From assembly GCF_027744825.2 (NCBI RefSeq), contig NC_071349.1, positions 20,872,501 to 20,936,500 on the forward strand: DNA of 64,000 bases, in the 5' to 3' direction. This document shows positions 45,796-59,000 of the stretch, piece after piece. The stretch is from Synchiropus splendidus (lineage: Eukaryota; Chordata; Actinopteri; Syngnathiformes; Callionymidae). Numbering within the stretch: position 1 is the first letter of the stretch; each line of letters begins with the position of its first letter. The notes under the pieces were generated by a model. It ran no database searches. It was not told where the DNA came from and saw only the letters and a program-made list of their open reading frames with translations. Both the position numbers and the translations under genes were made by a program.

Positions 45796-46900
45796 TGAAG
45801 AATAAAATAATCCAAACCATGTGAACAAAGCGGCCTGTTCTGTTGTCTGCTGGAGAGTGGAGTGTCGACGGGTCCACCTGCTCTGAGCAGGCCCTCGTGG
45901 CTGGAGGCAAACTTGGTCTGATGTAGGCAGCTGTGATTTCACATTCCGAGCAAAAGCCGACTCTTCTTTGATGACAGAAGCACTCTTTTTGGTCTCTCCA
46001 GGGTTTGGTTCAGTTTGGTGTTGAATGAGGCGCGTGGTTTCGTCACCACGTTCTGAGGTCCAGTGTCAGCACTTAACCACTTCCAAATCATTGGTGTTTT
46101 CATTTGAATCTACACTCGAAACCTGAGTATGACCTGCAGCCGGTCCAAGCTAACGCGAACCTCAGACCATGAGACTCTGTCATACAGTGTTGGGCATGAA
46201 AAGTTGTCTAGTTCACTTTCCACAAAGTTCCAATTTGACCTTTTGGAGTCTCTTAAAAGTTTCGGCGCTTCCTTAGCCTCCATCTTCATCCTCGTTCATT
46301 CGCGTCGTTCATTGCTGCACTTGCCTGTCTGCAATGTTACCAGAGAGATCAGGACGTGGTCAAACATGAAGTGTTTCTTTCTGATTCATGTCAGTCTGCT
46401 GGCGTCAGAGTGAAGCCTGATATAAGCCCCCCATGGACATGGACATATTACTGAACGCGTATTCATCACTCATTAATCACAGCATTGCTCTTCACTATTA
46501 AAAACAACGCTCCTGACAAGACCAATGGAAGCCATTACTCCTTTCAGCTATTTCCCACTCTGCAAGAAGCTCAACTCTGGTCTGAAGAGGTTCAACACGC
46601 ACGCACGCGCACGCGCACCAAAGTCACTGGAAACTCACCAATGTTTGGGAAGTGTGCTCGTGGATATTTACATGAACTTCCCACGTCACCATCATCAACA
46701 CGAAATGATACGCAAACTTTGAAATGGACTGAATTCAAATGAGACGATCATTAGCTCAAGCGTCGTTTGAACGGATCCGGTGGAGGCGCGGGAGGGAACT
46801 GGTCAGGTGGCGATGCGGTATAGTACATGCTTTACGGTAATACTCCGTATCCGACTCCATCCATGGTGCTTGATCGTTGTTCACCACCTGGGCGCAATGG
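45796..46900. other. intergenic, no gene recognised
   Basis: AT-richer spacer upstream of ZMYM4. It contains a CACGCA/CGCA run at about 46597-46617. Nothing else recognised. Confidence 0.5.
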
Positions 46901-47040
46901 CAGCAGGAATACAGACGTGAGACGAGCTGCGGGATGTGTCCGACGCAGCCGCTGACCGCGGCCCCTCCGTGCGCGCGTCACCCCGCGCACCCTCGCGGGA
47001 GGAGGGGGCTCGCGGGCTCGCGGCTGCAGCACTATTAAAC
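46900..47040 (+). promoter_or_regulatory. ZMYM4 CpG-rich promoter
   Basis: A short CpG-dense block rises abruptly out of AT-rich flank and ends at the ATG of exon 1. The start codon lies in ACATGGCGGAC, a YY1-like word that often spans the start of housekeeping genes. Promoter role is inferred. Confidence 0.45.
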
Positions 47041-50000
47041 ATGGCGGACTCGGAGGAATTTAGGCGAAAACGTTGGATGGTAAGGAAAAAAAACCTCCCG
47101 TATGTAACGCTTTGAACAGCGCGTAAAGTCTCGGTACCAATACGCGTGCAAACCCAATCGCTGTTTCGTGTCTTCCAGCTGCTGTGTCCATGTTTATGCT
47201 AAGCTACCTAGCTGAAGCGCATGCAGCTGCTCCACAGCAGCTAGCTAGCTAGCTGCTGTGGAGCAGGGACGTGCGCTGTTGGTAGACACCTTAACATTCG
47301 AGAGGGCTTTATGTTGCACTCCCATAGTGAGGTTTGACCACAGAAGCGTGGTTCACGGCGTGTGTTGGTGTCTGTGGGAAACGTCCCGTGGGTCGCTAAC
47401 AATGGGGATGGATTCCATTTGATGTTGGACTGCTCTGACCCCTCTGCTCTGTTGTTTTGGGGTGTGAATGAGTTTGGGCCTTGTGGGGGAAAGATCACCC
47501 TCACACCCAGTGTGTTTAGAGTGTCACAGTGTGTAGTCTTTCTGAAGGGAAGCTTCACAGATCTGCCTCTGCTGCTTGAGATTGTTCGAGGCAACTGCTG
47601 CAGATGGACTCGACCACACTCGTTCAAACCACACGGCCCCCAGATTCACTCGAGCTCTCAACCCCATACATGCAATATTGTTTTTGTCATTTCAATAGTC
47701 CATGTACAGTCGCTTCTTAATGTAAGGCCAACCTACCACTGGAAAACTGAAAGTCAAATCCGTTCCCAAAGAATGTGGGTATGGAATCTGACTATGGGGT
47801 AAAGGTGTTTGAACTGAGGAGCGTGGTCTCCCCCCTGCTCCCCCCCTCTCTCAACTCTCATTGTCAAGGATTTCTCTTCTGAATAGGGATGGGCGATAAC
47901 TTATCGTACATGATATACCACCAAAAACAATCTCCATGATGGCAATTCAGGATCTCACGCTAAATTCCATAAACCTGTGGCTCACTCGCTGCATTGGACC
48001 TGCACACGTGAACATGAGGAGAGGGTGACGGCGCCGCGCTCTCCAGCTCCACGCCGTGTGACAGTTGTGGAGAGTGTGGTGGACTGTGGTGCACCATGCT
48101 AGTTTGAACCTTTGATCATGACACTGGTGGACTCTGACTCTCTGGATCCCTGTTTCTTTGATGAGATGGAGTGGTCCTCACAGGTTCTCTGAGGCGCTCC
48201 TCTGCCTTGGTTCACATCAACACATGCAGCTCTCCCGCTGCCAAGGTGACAACACTTGGATATTGGACGTATTGGCGGTGGCGTCCTCTTCCGCGTCCCC
48301 ATGAGGCTTCACTGATGGAGGACACACTCTCACAGGCAGCGCTAATGCTAGGAGCCGCCATCAGTGACCATCAACAAATTCTAAAGCCTCAAAGTCTGAG
48401 TGACATCTTCAATAAGGCCATGGAGAACAAGCATTTTAGGAGAGAGAGAACTGTGAGAAGGTTTTTCACCACACAAGACAAAGGACTGACAGTTTGGATC
48501 ATGATCTGGAGAATAGACTCTGACTCCATGATCATTTCTTCACCTGAGGGTTTCCAATGTTTCTTCAGCAGCATCTGTGTCCAGACTGCTCCATAGTTCA
48601 AGAGACATGAGACACAGCAGACAGACAGACAGACAGACAGACAGACGGCTCCATTGAAGCCCTAAATAAAGCTGGCAGAGCAGCCTGTCAGACACCAGCG
48701 ACTTCTACCAGAGACCTGGAACATTGAGTTTCTCATCTCTGCACTGCAGAGTTCACTCTTCTATTGAGACGTCAACAAACACAATGGTGTTGGAGACAAA
48801 CTCCACTCCTGAGTTCCATCATCAAACAGTGTCCAGAGAGACTGTAGTGTCCGACACATGGAAGAGAATGAAAACGTATGTATTGTGATAATTATCGCCG
48901 AAATGACAACATTTATGCCGATAATTCTTTTTGTCCGTGTCGCCCATCCCTACTTGTCAATAATATGTTTTGATGTAGTTTGACCCATATTTGACATTTT
49001 CAGTATTGAAGTGGAACTTGGTCATTGAAGAATGTTGTGAAGACCACGAGCTCTCGTGACAGTTGTACGTGTTATCACTCGTTCTAATTGTCAATCCAAT
49101 CTTTTCAGTTTTGCAATTGCGGCTCCGCATGATTGCAGCCAGCGAGGAACCACGCAAAGATATGTTGGAGAAAGCTTGGATCAGCGAAGAGGGGTCTGTT
49201 GTTGTACTGGCCAGAGCGTGGCCTTAGCACCGACTAGTGGTGAGGACAAGTGGCTGATGTTGGCGGACATCTTGGTTTGTGCTGCGTCCCTGTGCTGGTG
49301 TGTAATATCACTGTTATCCTCTGGAGGCAGTAAAAGGTCCCTCAGAAGAAATTTGACCCACATTTCACAAACTTTAAGAGCTTCTCTCGTCTTTTCACTT
49401 GTATATTTCTTATTATTGTAGTTTTGTAGACATGCGATGGTCGTGAAATTAGTCTTTCTCATTTTTCAATGGACTCAGGACATTTCAACTCTCCTTAATG
49501 TATCACCTCTTTTGTTTACCTGATACCAACCACATTCACCTAAAATGACTAACAAACGTGTGAAGATGTCGTTTCTAAATTTTCATAAACGGGTGGGTGG
49601 GACAAATTTCCACTGCTGTGTTCCACAGTGCACAGCGTCATCCAGATTTAATTCATTTTTAAGCTTCCATAAGTTCCCGAAAGACCCAGAATTGAAGAAG
49701 CTATGGGTCATCAAAACACGGAGAGACACTAAGCCTGGCACAAAACACGGCAGAGTCTGCAGTCTGCACTTTCCCAGGGGAGATGTGACTGAGGCACAAT
49801 CCCCTGGTGGCCGCAGGCGTCTGAGACAGGGAGCTGTCCCACTGCTGTTTCAGTGGAACAACTTCTCACTACCTGACCCACTGCCTGGAGTTCCAGAACG
49901 AACAGAAGAAGAACCAAATGATGATGCCATTCAGAGCGCAGACATGAGTGAGGTGGAGAATTCTTCAGAGGAAGACTTTTCCTGCGATACCAAATCTGCT

Positions 50001-53000
50001 ACACTTGATGTGGCTCTGAGCTCCACGGAGGATCTTCATTCAGAAACCGACCGGGAGGAAATGGCTGTCGGCAACAGTGATGAGGACGATGGCGCAAGTT
50101 TCTTCACAGGGTGAGGACTGGTGCTCTGGAGTCTGACTTCAACACATCATGACACCTGTTTTGATTGGACACATGGATATGTACCTGTCATAACACTAGT
50201 ATTTCTTTTCTCTTGGACAGACGTCCAAGCCATGCTGAAGTGAGTCAGATCAATTCAACAACACATGAGATCGAGCAAGACGCAGGCCCAGAGGCTGCAC
50301 CTCAGACCCAAGTCACTGCTATGGTAAATGTATTTTTAAGTTGTTCATCACCCAATATAATATCACCGTCTTCCAATTAAATTTTGATCATTATTGTATA
50401 TTGTTGACTCGTTCTTCCTCCCATTGATGAGTTCCTTTTGTTTGAACAACCTCTTCTCGGTGCCATTGATTTGGCATACACACAGCGTAAGCTGCATGAT
50501 GGAAAAGACTGGTCTCCATGTTGTCTGTGAGAGAGCTTGTTTATGGCCACCGGACCCGGTACTTGTCTCAGATGCACCTTCTATCCGTTTTCTTGGACAG
50601 CTCACAGGAACTGAAGAAGGTGGAACTTTTCTTGAACCAATCCTCGGTCCGGTTGCCATATTAAAACCTTGCATTGCGTACTCCGAAGTCTTCCAATGTT
50701 TTTAAGAGCTACTCTGGCACAAGTTGTGCTGGAGTGACTGAGCTGTGGTGTTGGTCACAAAACTCTTTCTCAAAGCAAAGTCATCTTAAACTACAAATCC
50801 CACTGTCCCTTCAAACTGTGGATTGAAATGACCCCACGTGGTCGGGTAATTTAGCATCATTTTTGTCAGCGGCAAGAAAGAAATGTGGAAGCGGTTAGAC
50901 TTTCCTCCTCTCCTCAAACCAATCTCCAAAGTCAGGGAGAGTCGGGTCCATGCTGAATGGAAAAGAAGGCCGCAAGGCCCACAATGTCATCTACCCTTGG
51001 ATTTATTCATTCAACAACACAAAGCAAATCTCCACACCACATTTTCTTAACTATTTCTTGCCGTGGCTCGTGTTTCAGATGCCCATCTGCAGTCTTGTCT
51101 TGTGATTTTCTGTGTTCCTCAGATCATGCTTCCTGCCAGATTTCCTGCTGTTCATTGCCTTTGACTTGCCATTCAGAAACCAGAAGCTGCCACTCAGATT
51201 TTGCATGACTGAGATGACGTCACGTTTCAATGCGCAACACATATCTGTTAAATAGGTTTTGTTGATGTTACATGGGGTGATTGATTGTGGGGGCAAGATT
51301 CAAATGGTGTGGATCTTTGTTTTGTTTTTTTAGTCCTTAAGTTATTTCATTGGAGTTGATGATCACTTGCATAATTCCAGTTATGGAAGTGGCATTGTTG
51401 TCTTTCCACAACCACCATCAGGACTGGTTACAGTTATTTAAATAGTCTTGAATATCATTTTTTTTTACCGTTGAGTGAGTGATGCCGTTGAAATCCATTC
51501 TTGTCTACAGTAAATCAAGTGATGTGTTGCTGTATTACTGTGACAGATTGTATGAATGTGGATGAGAAACGTTGTCCTCACTCAACTGAACTGCCACTGT
51601 CTCCATCTTTTTTTATTTATTTTTTTTATACACCATAATCTAAACCTATGACTAAAAACACCATATGTAACACAGGTTCGACTTGGAAACAGTCACTCAG
51701 CTCTAGCACGACTCGAACATACTTTGAAACTAGAAAAGCAAACCTTCAAGCACTTTCACTTCCTGGATTCAAATGCTGATCTGATCTGCTGATCATCTTC
51801 CAATGTTCAATTGTCGAAGAATCTTTAAAACGTCCTGGATCCAGATCATAACCTGATCACTCTCCAAATAGAATAATCAAATTAGAAAGATGTTCCTTGT
51901 CCCATTTCACATATTCCCTGCTAATTTCATCCGGATCTGTCCAGTTATTTTGAACTCAGTCAGACAAACAAACCACCGCTGTCAGAAGCATAATCCCCTC
52001 AGGAATTCAACAAACACATCAAGATGTCCCTCAAAATAATGGGACAACCTTGTTAGGGTGAATAGTACCTTCGGAGTGAGAGTTGCGATGAAACCTAAAA
52101 TTTGAAAGGAGGTGTTGCACTACATCCCCGAACCAGTCTTCACACATTGACTGTTTCTGTCTGCTGTTAAACGCTGAATAAGAAAAGCAATGTCTGCCCA
52201 GTCTTCATTGTTACCATGGGATTCTTTTTGATTCAGTTGTTTATTTGTCTTTCCTGCAGCACGATCAGCAAATGTCTCGGATGTTTGATGAGGTGATGGG
52301 ATTGGGAGAATTTGCTGACTCCTCCAGAAGTTCGACCTCCTTATCCAAGACTGGAGACCAGAACGTCGCCGCGGCTGACAAGACCCCAGGACCAGCTGAT
52401 GACGAGAGCAATGACAGCAGACAAGAGGACAGGTGGGATGACGGTGGTGAAGACCTGTCCTTTCCACAAGCCTCTCCCACTGACCGGGCGTCCTTGCTCA
52501 CCAGGAGTGCAAAAGATGCCGCGTTTGATGATGCAATTGATGGACTTCCAACCTTTGTGCCTGAGGATGATGAAGAGTGGAACTTTTCATTGCCAATCGG
52601 TTCCCTGGAGGACACGGACAATTTGAAAATGAAACAGTCCTGTGTGGGCAATGATGAGATGAAGAAGCAGCGGCTAGATGACGAGGATGAAGGTCAGCGA
52701 GGTAGGAATGGGACCAATGGATCCGCTGACGCCTCCAAAGAACACACACCTGAGGACAGTCGAGGTAACCAGACTTGCGTGAATTTTTAGGTGCCAATAT
52801 GGAGCAGCTGTGAGCCATTGAAATGGTGTTTTGCTACTCGTATTCATTCAGTGGGGGAGGAATTGGGTCCAATCCTGGAATATCATGGGAATTATGAGTG
52901 ACAGAAAAGAAATGGCGGTTGATTCCTGACTAGCCCCACGTTTTGCTCTTTGAATGGTGTTGATACGCCCAAAACTGTAGGGGGAGGGGCTGGCCACAAA

Positions 53001-56000
53001 CACGCAGCAGAATGAAAGAAGAGTGACAAGCCTTTGCACATTTTGCAGGTGTTAGAAGTCTCTCTGTAGAGATTGCGCACATGGTCAATTTGGGCCATTA
53101 AAACTGAGGTTTTATGCCGTGTGATTCCTCAGCTAATCACCCTCAATCCTCCCTTTGTGTTAGATTCTGCCGAGCTCAATCGTACAGGTTCAGATGACAG
53201 CCATCGAAAAGAGGTGAGGCTGGTTCACTGCATTTCTCTGCAATATTCCAAAAGCTTGTTTTTGGTCTGTCTTCAGTTCTGTTGAGGTGGCTCTTTGCCA
53301 GACCCAGTAGCGCTTTACTAACGTCCTGACATCTCTCTAGTCAAAGACCGCGGCTGCAGAAGACCCACCCATGTCCCCCATTGCCAACATTAAAGATGAA
53401 CCCATTGATGAGGGCTACGAAGCAGCTCTGCTGCCTCAGGGCTCCATCGCAGAAATCAAGGAGGAGCTGGAGCATGAGGAGGTGATCCTTTTGAGATCAA
53501 TATTTGACTAATTTGGTGGGAGCACATGAGCTAAGTTGGTTTTCTATAGGAGCAGCTGAGGATCAGCTCTGTCTACTCTGTTGGCGGTGCCAATTCCTTT
53601 GCCCCGCCAATGGGTGAGTGTCAGATCTTTTATAATGACGACTGCAATGATTGTTGGGGTGTGGTGCCTTTTAAATGCCTTAAGTATGGCAGAAGTAGGA
53701 CAAAAATATACCTCAGTCATTTTCTTTACACTGAAAATAACAAAAGCGGCGTCAATTACAACCTTGAAATAGTCCACGCAGAAGCTTTCCGTGCTCATAA
53801 TGTTTAACCTGTGTCTCTGAATGTGCCGTCCCTCAAATCACTTTCGGGCTTTGTTGGTCATGGACATTTGCATATACAAGGAACTTGACATGGTAGATGC
53901 TAGCTCTCTAAACACCGGACCAAGAGTACATTAGTGCAACAATGTACTGCGCTTCTCATTTGATAATAATGATTATTGCTGCCCAGTCATCCACTCTTTT
54001 AGTTCCCTGCTGACTGTGATTGGATTGACAGTGTTGTTGAAAGAGTCAAATCTCCACACCACATTTTTTTCTTTCTTTCTATTTCTTGCCGTGGCTCGTG
54101 TTTCAGATGCCCATCTGCAGTCTTGTCTTGTGATTTTCTGTGTTCCTCAGATCATGCTTCCTGCCAGATTTCCTGCTGTTCATTGCCTTTGACTTGCCAT
54201 TCAGAAACCAGAAGCTGCCACTCAGATTTTGCATGACTGAGATGACGTCACGTTTCAATGCGCAACACATATCTGTTAAATAGGTTTTGTTGATGTTACA
54301 TGGGGTGATTGATTGTGGGGGCAAGATTCAAATGGTGTGGATGTTTGTTTTGTTTTTTGAATCCTTAAGTTATTTCATTGGAGTTGATGATCACTTGCAT
54401 AATTCCAGTTATGGAAGTGGCATTGTTGTCTTTCCACAACCACCATCAGGACTGGTTACAGTTATTTTAAGTGGACAAGTAGCAGAACTTGCATGATCTC
54501 GCCAACCACCAACAAGCCCCCATTTGACTCTGGGCTCTTGGTCATTGTGAGGGGAGGCAGCACTGTGGGGTGTTTCCTGAAGTCGACCACCATCTACACA
54601 GTCGTTTTTTTCACAGTGTCTTTTCTGCAACTGAGCACCAGCCTCTTGCTGAGTCAGTCTTATCACCATCCTGGATAAGCCCCATGACAATGGTGTCTGC
54701 GACTTTCTGGAGTTTGACATCGGGGACATTGGAGGTGGAGTCATTTGTATCGCGGGAGAAAAGCTGCAGGGGGGAGGGAGCACCAATGCTGATAGTGTGA
54801 TGTGACAGCTACACATTCTGAATCCTGCTGGTCTGGAAGTTGGTGGTCCACTGACATATAGCGGCAAATTCAGAGAGCTACGCGAGGAATACAGGTAAGA
54901 CGGTGTTAAACGCTGAGTTGAATTCTACAAACAGTGTAGCCCCATGTTTAGCGGGTGTCCTGCGGTGCTGAGGTGGCACAGCGAGCGACGCAGGGTTTCT
55001 TGGGGACTGGTCTGATGGTGAAGCTCTTGAAGCTTGATAGGACTTTGTGCAGTTCCAGTGATCTATTGTGTGTCGTTGTGTGAAGACTAGTTGGCCAGCA
55101 GAGGCTCTGAGGCAGGATGGTGTTACACTGTCAAATAAGATGTTCTCACAACAATTTTGTTACTCTCCCACCCTCAGCACCGACTCCAGTTCTGGCTTCA
55201 GCTTTAGCTCCAGCACCTGCTCCCGGTCCAACTGCCATATTATTTCCAACTAGAGGTGGAACTGTTTTGCAGACCATCCCTCTGAAACCAGCTGTAACTC
55301 TACCTAGTTCTCAAACGATTGTGTCAGTCGCACCTGTACGTCCTCCTCCGCCTCCTCCCATTCCAGGAAGTGTTCGCTGCTCTGGTTGCTCCAAGGTGAA
55401 GCCTTAACCAAATGTGCCATGAAATCTGACAGTGAAGACCTGGTTTAATATTCCAATGCTTTTAGGTTCTGCTGAAAGGTCAAACGGCATTTCAGAGAAA
55501 AGGCTCAACACAGCTCTTCTGCTCCACCATGTGTCTGACTGGACATCTTCCTCCTGCCACCAAAGTCATCGGTCGATCCTGCTCCCAGTGCAACAAGTAT
55601 GTTCACCTTTCTGACTTGTCCTCCACGATGATGAAATAACGTTCCGCTCTCATGAACAGGGAGATCCTACAGCCGAGGGACATGATCACAATCCCCACTG
55701 AGGAGAAGACCTACTTGTACTTCTGTGGCCAGTTCTGCCTGTCAGTCTTTAGACACAAGAACAAGCAGCCTGAAAAGCTTCTGGAAAAATGGACGCCTGA
55801 AAAGCGGCTAGAGAAAAAGCCGGAGAAGCCGCCGGAGAAGCCAGCTGAGCGGCAACAGGACCGCTGTAGTGTGTGCCGAGTCATCAATAGGGTATGGCTG
55901 CCAGATTCCTTTTCTCAATAGTCCCGGAGTTCAGGATTAAAACAGTCTTACCTTTTTGAAAAATCTGTGCCTCTCCTCAGCTGGCTTGATTCCTCCATGT

Positions 56001-59000
56001 GTCTCTTACGTGCTCTCCCTCCCTGTAACAGATCGAGCACGAGGTCAGCCACCAAGGTCGTGTGCACAAACTTTGCAGTGATGCCTGCTTTGTTACGTGG
56101 CGCAGAATTCGGCAGTTGGCCCTGAACTGCTGCGAGGGCTGTGGACTTTATTGCAGCAGCAACTCGACATCCTGCCAAACACTGACCATTGAAAACATTC
56201 AGATCAACTTTTGCGGTCTGACCTGCGTCAGCACATTTGCCCAGGTATGATTGATGTCAAGTATTTTATGCTCATCAGTCAGCCACCAAATCAACCACCT
56301 TATAATTTCTCTCAGACAAGTCGACAATTCAGATGAGAAAAGAGGAACACAGGTTGATTCCAAACAATGGGGCATTGCCTTCACCAGTGCAAAAAAAACC
56401 AAACCAAAAAACCCTGATATTAACCCCTCAGTGGAGAACCAAGCCATTCGTCTTTGCATCGGGTGAACTTTCGCCTTGCAAGTCTGTACACACTTCAATG
56501 GAAAGCTTCATTCATGAACACGAATCCAGTCGTTTGAGTACCGCATTTTCCGGACTATAGAGCGTATCGGAATATTGGCCGCACCCACGACACCTAAGAA
56601 GGAAAATAGATCTTTTTCATACATGAGCCGCACCGGTCCATGAGCCGCGGAAGATGCATGAGGGTCACTTCTAGTGATCCTCGAGTTCAGCATCGAGACT
56701 GACTCATGAAAGAATCTGGGCAAAGTTCTGAACTGGAATCATCACCTCCTCACATTCCAAGTATTCTAAAAGCGCTATTTGAGCACTTTAATGATGTGAC
56801 GAGGCTCAATACTTTGGCCGGCATGGCGCTCTACACTGTAAAAACTAGGGATGCTCCGAGATTCAGGGAGAGCACTCGGCAGAAGCAGCTGTCTTCAACC
56901 TCTTTTGTGAAAGTTCCCACTCTGGACATTTGCAATGGTTTCAGATTCAGGTGGTGGACCGCGAATGCTGCGTCTGACGCACACAAAACAGCAGCGGATT
57001 CGGTCGCGGTTGATTCCGTCTTAAGACGACACCTGAGAAAGGCTGGTCGTCTGGTGCGGTGAAATTAATGATTATTTCTCGGGCAATATGCTTCCCATTC
57101 CGAAGATCAGGCTCAGACCGGCGAGTGTTGGCAAGTGACAGCAGTTTCACTTTCACGAGTACCAGAAAACTGTCTGTGCTCCGTCAAGTACTGGTGTTTT
57201 AAGTAGCGCATTGATTTTGTGGCATTGACACCTTTTAACGTGCATGTGCTGCAGGATGCAAACTTTACATGACGGACTGAAAAAAGCCTCAGCAGTAGAC
57301 ATGCCGTTGCCAAGCGAGCGGCAGGGAGGGAGGAGAGGAGGCATCGCAAACCGCGGGCGGTGCTACATCTGAGTGCCGGCTGCCACGTGATCACATTTGG
57401 TGATCGGCAATGACGGGCAGTGATCTGCATTCACCGACCACGCCGTGATCAGCCCTTCATAATCGGTGGCCGATCGATTGGAGCATCCCTCGTAAAAATC
57501 CATATATTATCCACATCGTTGTATAAGCAGCAGGGTTCAGACCGCGAGAAAAAAGTTGCGGCTTATAGTCCAGGAAATACGGTAGTTGAAAATGTTAAGA
57601 CAAGTCAAGTGATGTGACACAATTTAGTCCTTTATTTTTAAAGGAAAAAGCAGTGGGTTTTTCCACTCCTTTTTGTAGTCAAGTGAGAGCAAAAGGTGAA
57701 AAAACAGGTTGCTAAAAATCCAAGTGCAATCTGGGACGGATTGTATTGTTTGTTGCAGAGCTCCAAGAAGCTAATCGATTGTGCCAAGTGCCGTAAAATG
57801 GTGGTGGTGTCTACTGCCCTCTTGGAACGGGACGCAAAAGGAAAAGTTCAGCTTTTCTGTTCACAAGCTTGTGCAGAACGAGGTCGGCCGGCTGGCCACC
57901 TACTGAATGGTGAGCCCCCTGACATTTTTAGTTCATGTCACGTATGGTCAGAACTGTGAACTTGATGAATTTAATTCACTCACTGCCAATTCTTCTTTTA
58001 GGCACCTCGTTTCCGTGTAGCCAGTGCAAAGTCACGGCGGTCCCACAATACCACCTGGCCATGGTAGATGGCACCATTCGTAACTTCTGCTCGCACGACT
58101 GTGTATCTACTTTCAGGGTAAGAGCTGAAGCTCTTATAAGCAAGCAAGTCTTGGATAACTGTGTTTGTCAATCAAAAATGCATTCTTGGCAGAAATATGG
58201 GGCAGACCTGATCAACGGAACCTCCCCTATAAAAGACTCTGGCAACAAAGAATCTCCCAAACTTGGGCCCGCGTCTGGAGCAAACTCTGTCCCATCTTTT
58301 GCTCAAGACCTCCAGTCCTCAGTTTCCTATCCCGGACACCAACATGTCAATTCTTCAGTGCCTCCGTTGGCATCGCCGTATCCTGCCATGTCGTCCCCTT
58401 CTGTGCCTGGACTGGGCCAAGCCAATTCCCCGCCAAACCAGACAGAACCAAGTGACCCCTCCAAAGTCACCTGCCATCATTGTAGCAAGCGTATTTACAC
58501 TAAACCCCTGCTGCTTAGTTACAAGGTCAGTGACTGACATGCAGAGCTTGTGTCGCTGTAAATCACAAATGAAATGATTTTCTTGTCTGCAGAGTCGAAT
58601 CTCAGTCTTCTGCTCATCTACGTGCTGCGAACTTTACAAGCGCCAGAAGAACATTGTGGTCACATGTGATAGCTGTAAACTGGAGAAGGTGCTCCATGAC
58701 ATGATCAACTGCAACCAACAAGATGTCTTCTTCTGCAGTGAGAGTGCGTGCAGACTCATTTGCTTCCTTTAACTCAGACTGGCACGACCTGAAATGAGTT
58801 GTGTGACTCACAATACCAGCTAACCCAAGTTACCTTCTGCTGCACATGCACGTCCTCGGTTATCATTCTCTCTGCCATGTTGTGGAACACATTTTGTGCT
58901 CTTGACGCGCTTCGTTTTGTAGGGCTAGTGCTGTCGTTGCTCATCATTTGTGTTTGATCTGTTTGAAAAGCACGTAAACTTGGATGTGGCTGAAAGCTAA

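Noticed and set aside
48171..48596. 141-codon plus-strand frame within the hAT-like element
   Set aside because: No transposase motif (no hAT dimerisation or catalytic signature); the element looks non-autonomous.
56706..57062. 118-codon frame across the nested MITE boundary
   Set aside because: It runs from the outer MITE into the inserted element, so it cannot be an old coding sequence, and resembles no protein.
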